NCBI GenBank assembly: GCA_010093705.1
Contig: MU006093.1
Coordinates: 1,048,849 to 1,112,848, forward strand
DNA: 64,000 bases
Source: Patellaria atrata CBS 101060
Lineage: Eukaryota; Ascomycota; Dothideomycetes; Patellariales; Patellariaceae
Direction: 5' to 3'
Positions 1 through 11,595 of the stretch are shown in pieces (the stretch's first letter is position 1; each line of letters begins with the position of its first letter). The notes beneath the pieces are model-generated. The model saw nothing but the letters and a program-made list of their open reading frames with translations. It was not told the DNA's origin and did no database searches. Position numbers and translations under genes: made by a program.

Positions 1-968
1 TAAAGTAAAGGGAGACTCTAATGTCAAAGACAACAATAGGTGGAGAGTACTGGGTTTCTCGTGATGTGCAGGGAGCCGAATCGACTAGTGGATGGAGAGT
101 AGGCATAGGGCTCATAAGGCGGAGCTGATATAGATTTTATATGTTTATTTGACCAATCGTCCCGGCCTTCGTCCGGCTGAGCCGGTTGTCCAGGAGATTC
201 ATGAGTCGTGAAAAGAAGCCAAAGTGTCGAGATTAGTGGTGTTGATGCGCTGGCACTCACCAAAGGGGCCCCCTGCTGCATACGAATTGGCGTGTGTTCA
301 CCTGTGAGGTGTTCCAGTTGGAGCCTTGGAGGAAATGGCAAGGCTAACCATCATCAAACACTTCCAGAAGAGCTTCCCAAGCCCACCATACAGCTATAGT
401 ATTCTCGCGAAGCCTCGATTCGCCCTCGGCGATCTGGGAAGTTGATTGTTTTTAAGATCTTCGTCCCGCGATGCTGGATATTATGATGGCTTACTGTATG
501 TACCTTACAGAGACCTTACGGACTTACACGTTCAGCGAGAGACGAGACTTTGAAACACAGAGCCTTTCTATCCTGTACAACCGCCGTTCCGCCAGCAACG
601 TCGTTGGGACCGTTCTGCTCCGTCTAAATTGCCCTCGAATAGTTGCAGCTGTGCTAGTGTACTGAGACGAGCACTTGCGCCCATATCTTGTCTCGTTGCA
701 TGTGTTTTCGAACGACTGACTGTTACGCGCTACTTGTGTGAACCTCTCACGCGCAATTCGAAGTCAGCTTGAGTTTGAGAGTCATTTTGTAATAAAGTAG
801 GTATAGTGAATGAACACCCTCTTTCGTAGCAATATTCCCCGAGTAGGGAGACCTGGGGATCTCCCTCATTAGGAGCAAGTAAACGATCCGGTCCACAACG
901 GCTCTATCCTTTCACCTTATACCAGGGCATATTTTAGCATTGTGGAACTTACATCCAAATTCTTTGAA
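1..968. other. gene-free left flank
   Basis: I can support no gene here. On the minus strand, 24-341 stays open for about 105 codons and contains a GTGAGT donor-like site, but codon quality is poor and no family is recognisable. It could be the 3' part of an unrecognised spliced gene. The last 200 bases probably hold the promoter and 5' leader of the gene that starts at 969. Confidence 0.4.
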
Positions 969-3522
969 ATGCCTGGAAGGCAAGGCGTCCAATTCATTGA
1001 CCGTACTCTAGAGCCTGACTATGCCCGCGACATGAATAACGAACTTGCAAGATGGGAGCGTTCGCGAAGAGATCTTGACTCGCACTGGAAGCAACCTCAA
1101 ACACCACCAAATCATGTAAGCAGCTACTACTACAACCTACAAGGTCTCTACTAATTAACCGCTCTCCTCCCAGTCCAGGCACAGTTCTCGGTCGCGCACG
1201 AACCCGATTACCACACGGCCCCGCATCGAACGTAGCAAGTCATCATACGAACGTCCAGCATCTAGCAGTAGTGGACAGAAAGCTATTCTTCCCTATCGCC
1301 ATGTGAGAAGCTCGTCCTATACCCAGGCGACGCAATTAGAGGAATTTCGCAGCACCAGGAGGTGGCCACCAGCTGGATTCAACGCACAATCTGTTCTGAA
1401 TACTACGGAGGCACAAGATGTCATTGGTGCCGGCGCTTCCACGTTTAAAGGATACTGGGATCAAATTCCAAACGCTGGCCCAGAGGATGTCAGATTCTTC
1501 GCAGTGATGGACTCAGAGCACAATGCGCGGTCCGATAGGGCCATTTGCCGTCACGAAGCGTTTGCGGAAATCTCATTAACAGTGACCGGTCCGGCAGATA
1601 ATGCATTCCCTTGGGTCTCGCTGGAACAACCTTGCATGGCATATGCTTTTGGACGGAGTCCAGGTACTACTACTCTGAATTATCGGGTGAGCAAATTTGG
1701 GACCCTGAAGCCACTTGTCCAGGTTGGAAGCAAAGTCAAACCGAGGAAAATCAAACTTCTGCTCATCATGGAGCGATTAAGTCAATTGGAACAAGGTCTT
1801 GAGGAAGATGTTGGTCATCTAGTTCTCGACTGGCAGAATGATCTCTAATTGTGACATAGGATCCTGACAAGCTTTACGAATACTTGTATACATACTTGAT
1901 TAGTGATCCTGACGAAGATACAGAACCCCATTATGGCATGGAGTTGCAAATAATCGACCTAATCACGGTGTTAAGCCATTCTGAATGGGTAGATTACAGC
2001 TCTAGAAGGAACCAAGTCCTCGCGAAATTTTTTAATAGTCCCAAAAGTGATGTACGGCATCGTTTCTATCATCAGCTTCTGCTCTCGTGCGAGCTCTACC
2101 TACGCATCCACTGTAGCGAACATGAAGAAAAGGCTAAGCGACAGATCCTGAAGTCCCTTCCCCCTAAGATCGCATGGGATCTTGCAGTAGCTCAGAGATG
2201 GTTAGAAAACATCTCGATATCCAAAAGACTCACCTCGAGCAATGAGAGCGAATATAGTTTCAACTATGTGAGAAAGAGAGTTCAAAAGGAAGCTCTAGCC
2301 ATATTCGCAGAGACTCTTAAATGGCCGAACATGGCTGAGATAGAGGACGTCTTAGAGGAGAAAGACAGTAAAAAGAAGCCACTCGAAGGCCGTTCGAATG
2401 ATGCTATGTCATGGTTTACAGGTGTCATTCTACCCGGACCTACGTTACCATGGGTTCTTATGAATACGCTCATCGACTGTGACAAAGATACCGGCCCTCT
2501 GCTCAAGTATCTGACCCATATCTACCCCTCCTCCGGCTTCCAATACCGCGCGACAACCTACTGGTCATATCGATGCATTGTAGGTAAAGTTTTAGGCGCT
2601 TCTCGCGGGGTGAATCAGGTCGCTGGCTGGATCGGACCGTGCAATTACACCCCTGATTTGAAACGTACGGAATGCGTACACATCAGGCAATCATCTCCTC
2701 CAGAGTATAATATCACGACCACGGATATTGATACTATGGGTTCAAGGTCGCATCCACTGGGTCCAGACGCATTGGAGTATCCTGCAGAGGATTACGAACT
2801 GCTTATACCCGACACAGAAGACGTCACTGACGTCATACGCGTGGAGAAGCTCTCATTCCAGCCATCTCGAGAACAACCCGAAACTAGAATGGGCCCAGAT
2901 GGACCGATGACCTTCGATGCTGCGGTCATATTTGCCTGCGGGGGAGAGAGCTGGCCAATGCGGCTCCGTTACGACGTTGATTTTATCGCCGCATACCCGT
3001 GCCACCAGGGACCGCATGGTAAGACACCCTTCTATCGTTATTTTCCTTGAAAGGAAATACAAAAGGTATTGACTAATGGATTCCATAGTTCTTTTCTACG
3101 ACTACGCCTACAAGGCCATCAAAGTCGACGAGGGCCTTGTCGACATACACGATTGGGGACCACACCCTCGCTCTCATCCCTCCACACCGCGCTCCCGCTC
3201 ATATTCCCACCCGACCAGCCGACACTCCCCTGCCTCATCATCTCTTCATTCCCGCTCAAACTCACAAGCGCTGACGACCCAAGCCGGCCCACCTTCATCA
3301 ACAGCATCCTCTCACATCGAGCGTGTTCTCGCAATCGAGGCGCTCGGTGTTAGCGACAACGAGGTTTTCGCCCGCGCGTGGTGCGCACATTGGGGGCTCA
3401 GCGCTGTAGTGGCAAATATCAAGGATACGTGTATGGCTTGTGCGATTAGGGAGGCATATGCCGCTTGTGTGAGTGTTGTTATTCTAACTGAGGGAGGTAG
3501 GAAGGGTGAGGGTGATGTCTAA
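969..3522 (+). CDS. Conserved-looking fungal hypothetical protein, four exons, 750 aa
   Basis: Function not recognised. I assembled exons 969-1115, 1174-1686, 1860-3018 and 3089-3522; phases match at every junction and the frame closes at 750 aa. Donors are GTAAGC, GTGAGC and GTAAGA. Intron 2 (173 nt) is the least certain, although its 3' end has a CTAAT branch-like site ten bases before the AG. The start is the first in-frame ATG; an upstream GTG is open but unlikely. The N-terminus is Ser/Arg-rich. The middle (about residues 220-600) looks globular, mixed helical and rich in Trp and Tyr. A Ser/His/Pro/Arg-rich linker (about 625-680) leads to a C-terminal Cys/Ala-rich segment with an MACAIREAYAACVS motif. 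No signal peptide or membrane helix is evident. The gene stands alone, transcribed in the same direction as the next one. Confidence 0.65.
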
Positions 3523-4703
3523 GTAGGTTGGTAGACGGTGACTATGTTTCCTCTAATCGAAGAATGGCGCGTTCAGGAGTTCACATCGGCTGCATTTGAG
3601 TGGTGTCAATGTATGCGTAGGGGTTAGGTCGACGGAGTAGAAGTTACGTTTTTGTCACATTAATGATTCAATACCATTTGTCAGATAGCTTCTTAGTCGT
3701 TTCCTGTTCAAACAATCATTGCTGGAACAGTCACTTCCTTGAGGCCGTAGCTAAACCGATTTGGTGCTTAACTTCTTTGGAAATAGCACCCCAAGATGCG
3801 TAACACACGTGCAGAGTCCTGGGCGTTCAACAAAAGACAAAGCAAATGACGACTCGCGGTCCGTTCAATTAACATCTCCCCTATATGATTCCTAACTGGG
3901 CCACTGATACCTGAAATAATAGAAGTTGGACAAAAACTCACAGAGAGAATGTCGTCAAAATCCAACCCTGAAGCCTAAGTTCAAGGGTTGTAACTTTTTA
4001 CTGAATCCTCAATCATGGTGATTGAGATATCGAGTTTTGGGCCATTCCTAGCTAACGGACTGCTTGCCATAGACGTTCGACGAAAATCGCAGATGTATGC
4101 TACCTGATCAGGCCTAGTCACCATTAGTTCTACTTGTATCTCGTTAACTATTGACAAGTGACAACATCACCAGCTCCTGAGAAGATGACTAACTCTTGAG
4201 GACACCCGGTGGATGCCATGTTACCTGATTATACCGTATGATTGAGATCTTCTTCTTTCTTATGTCCTTCGATGCTGCAGTATTTCTCCGCAAAGCATCG
4301 AGAGTTTTCGTTCTACGGCCCCCAAATGCTATTTCTTGGCAACCTTCAACAATAAGGTATTCAACAACGATCCACTAAAAATGAGAAATGGAAGTAGAAA
4401 AATGTTCAAAAGCATTACATCTTTCCATTTAGAGCGTTTCGTCTCTTGTTGGACCACGTTAGTTATTATAGAATACAGAGGGTGTTGCACGAGTTTCTGC
4501 AACCCCTGAGCGAGTAGGTATGGGAAACTTCCTGAGGTAATGATGAAGCAACTAAGAAGGGCAAAATATCTGACTGGTCTTATTCGCTGCCCGCAAATTC
4601 CTTTTCCCCGCCATGTCGTAGTTCTACGTACTCTGAGCCGATCGTACGTTTCTTCCATACCACAGCACTCCTTAGGACGCGCGCGTTTCGACCAGTCGCA
4701 GCG
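3523..4703. other. Intergenic region
   Basis: No gene supported. It lies downstream of the 750-aa orphan and upstream of the membrane protein at 4704. Minus-strand 4329-4658 is open for 109 codons with a hydrophobic stretch, but it overlaps the presumed promoter of the next gene and has no recognisable family, so I treat it as chance. Confidence 0.4.
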
Positions 4704-5805
4704 ATGGCATATCCAGACACCATAACAGAAATTTTTACAATACTAGGAGCGCCGGCTAGATTATACGGGAGGCTACCTTTCGCTACGCGATATCTCTGGT
4801 TCGGCTTCTGGGGGCCGGTGGTGAATGCTGACTACGCACGATCACGGTACGGGGGGAGCTGGCATTGGCGCCCATGGTTGTTCTTTGACATGCAAGAGCT
4901 GGAATCCCTCGAGGACTTGATCAATGCTGGCACTGACGAGCAGATTCTTTGGTACAGAAAGAACCAACTCGAGGCTTTCCAGATGGTTTCAATCGTGGTA
5001 AGTAACCGAAGAGAGTCTCTCAACGAACCTTGACGAAGCTCACCCTTTGCCCATATAGGGTGCTTTAGTCGCCGGTGCTGCCTTGACTACTCAGCAATTG
5101 CCGGGAATAGACCAAGTCTCCTATGTTGCTAGAGCCTTCTTCATCTCAACCCTGCTTCTGTCCCTTCTCGCTACTTTCTTTACCGTTCTTCAACAGCGGA
5201 CATATGGGTTTTTGGAAGAACCAGCCGCTATAAGAGCTTGGCTCACAAACGGCGTGGTTCTGACCGATTCCGAGGGGCGTCAAAGGTTTCAAAGCTCAAT
5301 CATCAGTCTACAGCTTCTACAGGTCCCCTTTGAGCTACTATGTACTTCTATCACTAGTATCCTCGTGGGAATTGGCATTTACCTTGGAAGCTCGCTATCT
5401 CGAAACTTGAACTTGGGCAGCGAGGACGCATCGTTTGGGAATCGTTCCGTGCTGATAGCTATCCTCGTCGTCAGCTTTTTTATTCTGGCACTTTTGGGAC
5501 AACTCCTGGGTGGGAGAGACTTTGAGAATCGTCGCTGCAGGAACTTGACCGAGAGTTTCAGAGTTCTTCCTATGAACCTGGATTCAGGTGAGAAGACGAG
5601 GAACTGTAAAGAACATGCGGGACCGTTGTCTTCTTCCGTCAAGGGAAGATTGCCTCGGGGTTCAACGCTTTCTACCATATCTTCAGGGGAGACTAAGGAT
5701 CCGGGTCTCATAAAGGCGCTTCATGTAGCGGTAGAGGCTCATCGCGCCTGCGCAGCTGCGGACGCTGAAGTAGCGCGCTGGTATGAGAAGATGTTCACAC
5801 ATTAG
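4704..5805 (+). CDS. Four-helix membrane protein of unknown function, two exons, 346 aa
   Basis: Exons are 4704-4997 and 5059-5805, joined in phase 0 across a 61-nt intron (GTAAGT donor, ATATAG acceptor). Residues 1-90 are soluble and rich in Trp, Tyr and Arg (the segment RYLWFGFWGP). About four hydrophobic segments follow: near the splice junction (VSIVGALVAGAAL), around the FFISTLLLSLLATFF motif, around SLQLLQVPFELL through LVGIGIYLG, and at SVLIAILVVSFFILALLG. The last 90 residues are polar and likely cytosolic, ending in an Ala-rich helix. This arrangement recalls small fungal integral membrane proteins with no assigned role. No catalytic motif is visible. The substrate and the membrane cannot be assigned. 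Confidence 0.75.
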
Positions 5806-6123
5806 ATATCCCCTTCAAGTCTCAAGTCTTATTTGATCCTTATGTGCTCGTATAATATCAGTGAAGTCCGAAGCAATAGTAAGACGCACGATGAACTTGT
5901 TAGCTTTATACACCCCCAAAGGTTAATAATATGCCTGGCTGTACTAACACAAACCCAGAAGCCACAAATGGTCAACTAAACTAACCCTTTCCTTCCATGC
6001 GATCCCTACGCCGTAAAAGCACCACCCTAGAGGCCCTCCTACCCCAAATCCCAGTCCACACCATACGTAAAGGAGAAGTCCATGCACCAAAAACGGTCAA
6101 TAAGCCTATTTCCCTAGTAAAAG
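5806..6123. other. Convergent 3' intergenic spacer
   Basis: This spacer lies between the 3' ends of the membrane protein (+) and the GID5 gene (-). It probably holds both 3' UTRs. Nothing else is seen. Confidence 0.5.
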
Positions 6124-9100
6124 CTATCTCTCCCAACCCCCATGTAGCGGAGGCAACAACCCGTGCCCACCCATAATTCCACCACTCATACTTCGATTAT
6201 CTCCCGCGAGCAATTTGTTCACCTGTTCGACTGCAGTCTTTGCCCTCTCACGGACATCGAGTTCCTGGTCGTCCACACAGCTTTTGACCGCGTCAATGAC
6301 GCCTAGTTGCTTGAGCTCCTGTGCACGGTCCCTTGCGCTAGGCCTGTCATCATCGTCATCTATCCAGGTTAAGTTGCACACGAGCCATACGCAGGCGACG
6401 CGGATGCGCGGCGATGAATGCGAATAAAGAGGTATCAGAGATGTTAGAAGGGATGTTTGGGATAGGAGTAGAGATCGGTGTTTGGGGGTCCCAGCGGCGA
6501 TATGTACGAGGATGAACAGTGTTGCCTCGATGATCTCAGGGGGACAGATATGTTGGTGTGTTTGGTTAAGAAGGGACTTGGTTTGATCAGAATATGCGGA
6601 AGTAGAGGTTGTCGTAAGCGTTGGACGTTTGCCATGCGGCGTCTGATGGGCGGCGGGCGATGCTTTAACTTTTAGTTTTGAGGCGAGTACATCGAAGAAT
6701 CGGGCAGTGCCGAGCGTGTTCAGGATGTGATCAATCATCTCATTTGATCCAGAGCCGGGGTCAGTGACTAGGTTGCGCACGTAATGGAGTGCTTGTTCCT
6801 GGATTCTGACATCGTCCCGTTGACTCCGTAGCAGTAGGTTCTGCTCCTGTTCTTTAATCGCCTTCAGACGGGCGGAGTTCTGCGCAGATATTGCTTGCCT
6901 GGACGGTCTCCGTTGGGCCATGTGCAAAGAGCCGACTGTGTCGCTCATAATGTCATCGTCGTCCACATCAGTATCGGCAGAGTTATCATCGATATCCATC
7001 GCAGGATCGTCTATAGCGTTGAGTAGGTCGACTTGCTCACCAGCGGCGTTAGCTGTACCCATCCCTATGGGCGTTGAGACTTGAGCACGAGGGTCACCGG
7101 TCATCGTATTAATCAACCAACCGGGTCCCAACTCCTCGAGGCATCTGATTTTGATATCATTCGGAGCAGACTGTACTAGATGTTTTAGCGCCCACATTGA
7201 TAAAAATCGCAGTTCAGAGTTAGCAGAATGAGCGTGTTCACACAGCGTGATCAATGCACCGGCTTCTATAATATCCTGTAGCGCCTCATTAGTGTTGAGA
7301 ATTTCGACGGATTTATTCGACGGATTTATTCGACGTACCTCTCTCATCGGACTGAAGTTCAGTAGTAAGTTACATAGAACATCGGTAGCTGCAAGCTTAA
7401 CACCCATTTCCCTCTTTTTGATAAGCGTAAATATGGGCCTTGCGACACCATAATCTATTAGACTAGTCCGTAGGATACTGACAGATCTTGACATCGCTCT
7501 CGCTGCAAAACAAGCGGCCACTAGGACTGTGTGCGGATTACCGTCCTTGACACCGTTTGAGATAGGAGAACCTTCGTCTACATGACGACCTTCGGGGTAC
7601 GAGATCAAAGAGTCTGTAATGCACGCCACAGCTCCGTTTTCAATGATTGTTTTCCTATATGAATCTTCTTTGTACGCCATTGCGGACAAACCTAACAGCG
7701 CACTCGCTCGGCACTTCAGAGCGTGTACAACATCCGGTGCTACACTCGGAAGTCCTAACTTTGCGCTCGGATCGTTCACATAATTCGACGTGAACGAACT
7801 CGGATCCGGGGTCCATATTGGCTTGTGTGCATTCGGTACGGGATCAAATGACTTCTTTAATAGGGAGCATAGCTTAGGGATAACGTGGGCGTCGTGTGCT
7901 GCTTTTTGTAGAGAAGTGTTTACTTCTATCAAATCCGCAAGTACATGAGGAGCTCGTTCTTTTGTCCTTTGAGCATGAAGACGCTGCTCTGGCTGAATTA
8001 GAGAGTTTGGGTTGGTGGAGAGTGAATCTTCAATGATTCGAACAACAAGAGGGACGATCAAGAAGGCTAAGGATCGATCTCTGGCTTTACTTGACGTACC
8101 AAGCCAATCCTCAAACGACGTCCGCTCAAGCCGTATTAGCAACGTCAAGAGCCTCGTAGCTGTCAATCGTTCTATTCCTTGCGAGGTCCTGGCAATCCAC
8201 ATAAGCCACATGAGTAAGGGATTATCTAATTGATCGACGGAAGATGAACGAGGAGATGGCAAAACAGTGGTGTCAGAGTAGCTAGACAGACGAGACACAT
8301 CTCCACCAGCAACAAAGGAACCTAATGCCGGAAATGCTTTGGAAAAGTTTGATTCACTCTTATTGTGGTTTGATTGAAGATGTGGTAATAACCTATCCAT
8401 TGCACTCGAATCCATCTGTGCTGACGGTTGGAGGCGATTCTCCGCATATGCGGAATAATTGTCTAATCCTCCCCCTGAGCGCGATGTCGGGAAGATAGCA
8501 ACAATCGCTGGAGAGTAGAAGAACCGAGCAGTTCTATAGTCCGAGTCTTGGATGATCGACCCTATAGATTCCATAATGTCTGATAGATATGACTTCGGTA
8601 GTACGGGTGGAAGTGATGCTATTGATGAAGTAAATGAATTAGTAGTTCCAAGACTCAAAGATACCTTGATAGCTGCGAGTCTAGAGGCTAAGAGCTCGAT
8701 AATCCCAGCTTTCGCAAGGGCAACGCGGTGATACTCTTCAAGGCAAATTTTAGGGATGAGTTGGGTCAGAAGCCCTATTTGCTGATCTGTTGTAGAATTC
8801 GACGTTCTCTGAGCTAATATTTCGGCCATATAATCCAAAATAGACTTTATGAAAAGATTATCGGGAAGAACCGTCGACGCAGAAGAGTTGGAATTGATAT
8901 AGCGGGGGTCCTCCAGGGAAATAGTGTCCGCTATCACATTCAGGACGCTCAATGTGACGTTAATCAATCGCGGTGGCGTTTTGATAGGGGACAATGTTGA
9001 TAGTAGAGGTGGTAGAAGTCCCCCAGCGAGAAGAGGAGCGACAAAAGCCGGTCCACCTTATCCTCGTCAGCTCCTGGCCTCGGGCGCAGTGGGTGTATTC

Positions 9101-9431
9101 TCGAGATATCTCCTCACTCACCAGATGCAAGGCTTCCTACGATGAAAGTAGCCTGCAGACGCATTTCATCCTCCTCTGTCCAAGCCAAATCATCCTCGGA
9201 ACCTGGCACAGCACCATCTAAGTCTCTGCTCTTCTTTTTGCCACTTGCTTTTGAAGAAGCCCCTAGTATGCAGGCAAGCTGTCTCACTATGCCCTGGCGT
9301 ATTACAAGCTCTTTACGTTGGTCATGCCCAATGATCTCGTTCTTGAGCCGTCGAAGTGCGGCGACTTGTGCGGAAGTGGAGGAAGCGTTATTCAACTCCT
9401 CGAGCGCGGGCAGAGCGGAGGGGCGGGCCAT
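6124..9431 (-). CDS. GID5: ARMC8/Gid5 (Vid28) armadillo-repeat subunit of the GID/CTLH ubiquitin ligase, 1080 aa
   Basis: Exons are 9431-9122 and 9056-6124, joined in phase 1 across a 65-nt intron. The join gives GSLASGGPAFVAPLLAGGLL, which fits the start of an ARM repeat. The N-terminus (LRRLKNEIIGHDQRK) matches the opening helix of ARMC8. Armadillo-type hydrophobic repeats run through the protein (for example ALITLCEHA then LRFLSMWALKHLV), and the C-terminus has the family pattern CVWLVCNLTW...LGVIDAVKS...RAKTAVEQVNKLL. A disordered acidic insert with a DDNSADTDVDDDD stretch lies around residues 770-800. In yeast, Gid5 is the scaffold that links substrate receptors to the GID E3 that degrades gluconeogenic enzymes in the cytosol. 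The protein is longer than human ARMC8 because of fungal inserts. Family assignment is strong; the function is inferred from homologues. Confidence 0.85.
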
Positions 9432-9888
9432 ATTTGACCGGTTGAAAGTCCTATATTATGCGATTACTACTGTGCAGCATAGGTTAGTTAAATATATGCC
9501 CCGGGTGACGCTGGAGAAATTGCTTCCTATCTGGTAATGCGTGAAGGTAGAACGGTATACGGCATCACTGGTGCATCACCACATGGCCAGTCGCGATTAC
9601 CTAAGAATGAAGAAAGAACGGTATGAACCTGCTTGACAGACCGTTCGCCCTGCTTCCGCTAGGTATCATTAAGGTCAGTGGGTGGTATTAACAAAGGAAG
9701 GTTGTTGTAAAATTTCTTTTACTGTAATTCTCATTCAAAAGGCTCGGAGTGAAGGTTGGATTCCTTTGGTCCTACATTGGCAATCCCAGATCATCTATCA
9801 CTTATCATTTACTTTCAGTCAGTATACTCTTCACAACTAATACTACGCAATGACTATCACTACCAAAAGTCTTATAAAATTAAGATGT
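9432..9888. other. Intergenic spacer
   Basis: This is the upstream region of GID5 (-) and the 3' flank of the DUF7730-like gene (-). Nothing distinctive was found. Confidence 0.5.
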
Positions 9889-10842
9889 CTACCTAGGCCT
9901 TATTATCGCATCCTTGAGTTTCCACGCGAACGGCGACATTGGCCCCTCTCCATACGATACCGTCCCAGTCCAGGGATTCCTTTTGATATACAGGTCGAAC
10001 TTCTTGAGTCCCCTTATATCCTTCAAAGATTGCAATAACAACTCTTCTTCTTCCCAGCTCAAGCTCCTGCTTGGGCTTTGCAGATTATTCTCCAAATTGA
10101 CCTCTAGATTCTTTAGCTTCGGCATCTGGTTTGTCACGATATCCCACATTGGATCCCACCATACCGGAAGTACAGCAGACTCCGGGAAGCCGTCTACTAT
10201 CCCATCCTCTCCTTCGCGCCTTCGTGGCGCCTCCGGTGATAACCAGGTGATTCGCATAGAAGTAATGCAGGATAACCTCTGCGGAAGAACGGTACTGGAG
10301 AATTGCATAAATAGGGACGGTTGGAAGAAGTCGAACGTCTGCAACGAGTACAACAGATCGATCCCTTCCATGTATGCCTGTTTGCACGTAAAGAGTAGGT
10401 CGAAGTCTATCTTTGACGCATCACCAGGTTCCGGAGGTTCCCATAATCTATATGTTGGATCCATGTTGTTCGTACACATACATGACTTTTCGTTCTGATA
10501 ACTTATTGACGGTGTACACCGTACGTGACATATTCTGCCCGGAATCCATATGAGGTGAATAATGTTCGAACCAAATACATCAGCATATATCTGATGGCGT
10601 AGCTCGGCTGGTAACTTCATAAAGAAAATTGAGGTATTCTGAACGTAGACGGATGCATCTGTCGATAATGTCCGTCGGTTTGAGGATAATGGTTGGGTAT
10701 ATTTGATCTCTTGCGACTTTGATTTCCGGATGTCTTCACTCTCAAGTGGTTGTATGCTCCGAGTCTCACTGTTGGTCCGGAGCCAACGATCAAGCAAGGT
10801 TCGAGGTAAGGAAAAGAATCGACTGATCTTATCTTCTCGCAT
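9889..10842 (-). CDS. DUF7730-like fungal protein, 317 aa
   Basis: Single-exon gene starting at an ATG at 10842. Around residues 70-90 it has the signature FFMKLPAELRHQIYADVFG, the F-box-like opening of fungal DUF7730/2EXR-type proteins. A later LLFTCKQAYMEGIDLLYS segment is the second hallmark of that group (a Cys-Arg/Lys-Gln-x-Tyr-x-Glu helix). The C-terminal part contains the KNLEVNLENNL and GLKKFDLYIK strands that are usual for it. These proteins are very numerous and lineage-expanded in filamentous ascomycetes. Their molecular role is unknown; an adaptor-like function has been guessed from the F-box resemblance. No signal peptide is seen. Confidence 0.75.
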   Translation of the reverse strand: MREDKISRFFSLPRTLLDRWLRTNSETRSIQPLESEDIRKSKSQEIKYTQPLSSNRRTLSTDASVYVQNTSIFFMKLPAELRHQIYADVFGSNIIHLIWIPGRICHVRCTPSISYQNEKSCMCTNNMDPTYRLWEPPEPGDASKIDFDLLFTCKQAYMEGIDLLYSLQTFDFFQPSLFMQFSSTVLPQRLSCITSMRITWLSPEAPRRREGEDGIVDGFPESAVLPVWWDPMWDIVTNQMPKLKNLEVNLENNLQSPSRSLSWEEEELLLQSLKDIRGLKKFDLYIKRNPWTGTVSYGEGPMSPFAWKLKDAIIRPR

Positions 10843-11595
10843 TGCTCATTCACTAAATGCTGGATGTGTGTCTTGATACGGGGAGAAGATTATAATCTGC
10901 TCATTGTATTTGCGGTGTAAGCTTGGGGAAAGCACTGACGCCGTTCTACTGTAATAAAGAAGTGAAGCCGATGGAAGTGTCACAACTTGTCGGTGCTCTT
11001 GTTCTAGCTTTTTATTATCATCGCAATTGCTTATATTTAAAGTATAACTTCGCTTGACATAACTTGATATGCAGCATTCCTCTAGTCTAGTATATAAGAT
11101 CACTAGTTCTACAAGACTAGGATTTTTAATTACATGACCGAGTACCATATTTTGTACCCATTTCCTCAGACATAAAGGGAATAATAACCCTGGTAGGAAA
11201 GCGGCCGACACGTGGGAGATCAAACCAACAGCGGCAATGTACAACATAATTCGTTCCAAACAGTTTTGGCTGGGACAGTGGGTTTGGGGGGTAAGCATAA
11301 AGCAAAGCAAGCCTCCCTGGCTGCCTTGCTTATATTTACTCAAATGAAGCATTGGTAATACCATAGCTAAAAGCATCCAAAGTGTCATTATCGTTATGGT
11401 CCTCTAAATCTTCTCAGTAATGGATAATTAGCCCACACTGACCAGTGCTAAGAGCAAGATTCGTTTCGGATACCTTCATTGTTCGCCCTGGCATCTGTAG
11501 GTGCTCAGATGATACTAAAATGCTCTGTAACTCTAACCGCAGAATAGGTGGGAGAATCAGCTGGCCTCGACTACTAGAGAGCTTTTCTCACCGCA
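10843..11595. other. Divergent intergenic region, AT-rich
   Basis: This region lies between the DUF7730-like gene (-) and the kinase gene (+), so it should hold both promoters. The minus strand is open for 180 codons (11388-10846) and encodes a Leu/Cys-rich, partly hydrophobic sequence. It ends four bases from the next start codon and resembles no family I know, so I do not call it a gene. Confidence 0.4.

Noticed and set aside
4329-4658. 109-codon minus-strand frame upstream of the four-TM protein
   Set aside because: It overlaps the likely promoter of the gene at 4704, with no recognisable domain and weak codon quality.
10846-11388. 180-codon minus-strand open frame with hydrophobic stretches
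   Set aside because: AT-rich, odd composition (many Cys, His, Leu), no family resemblance, and it lies in the promoter space between two divergent genes.
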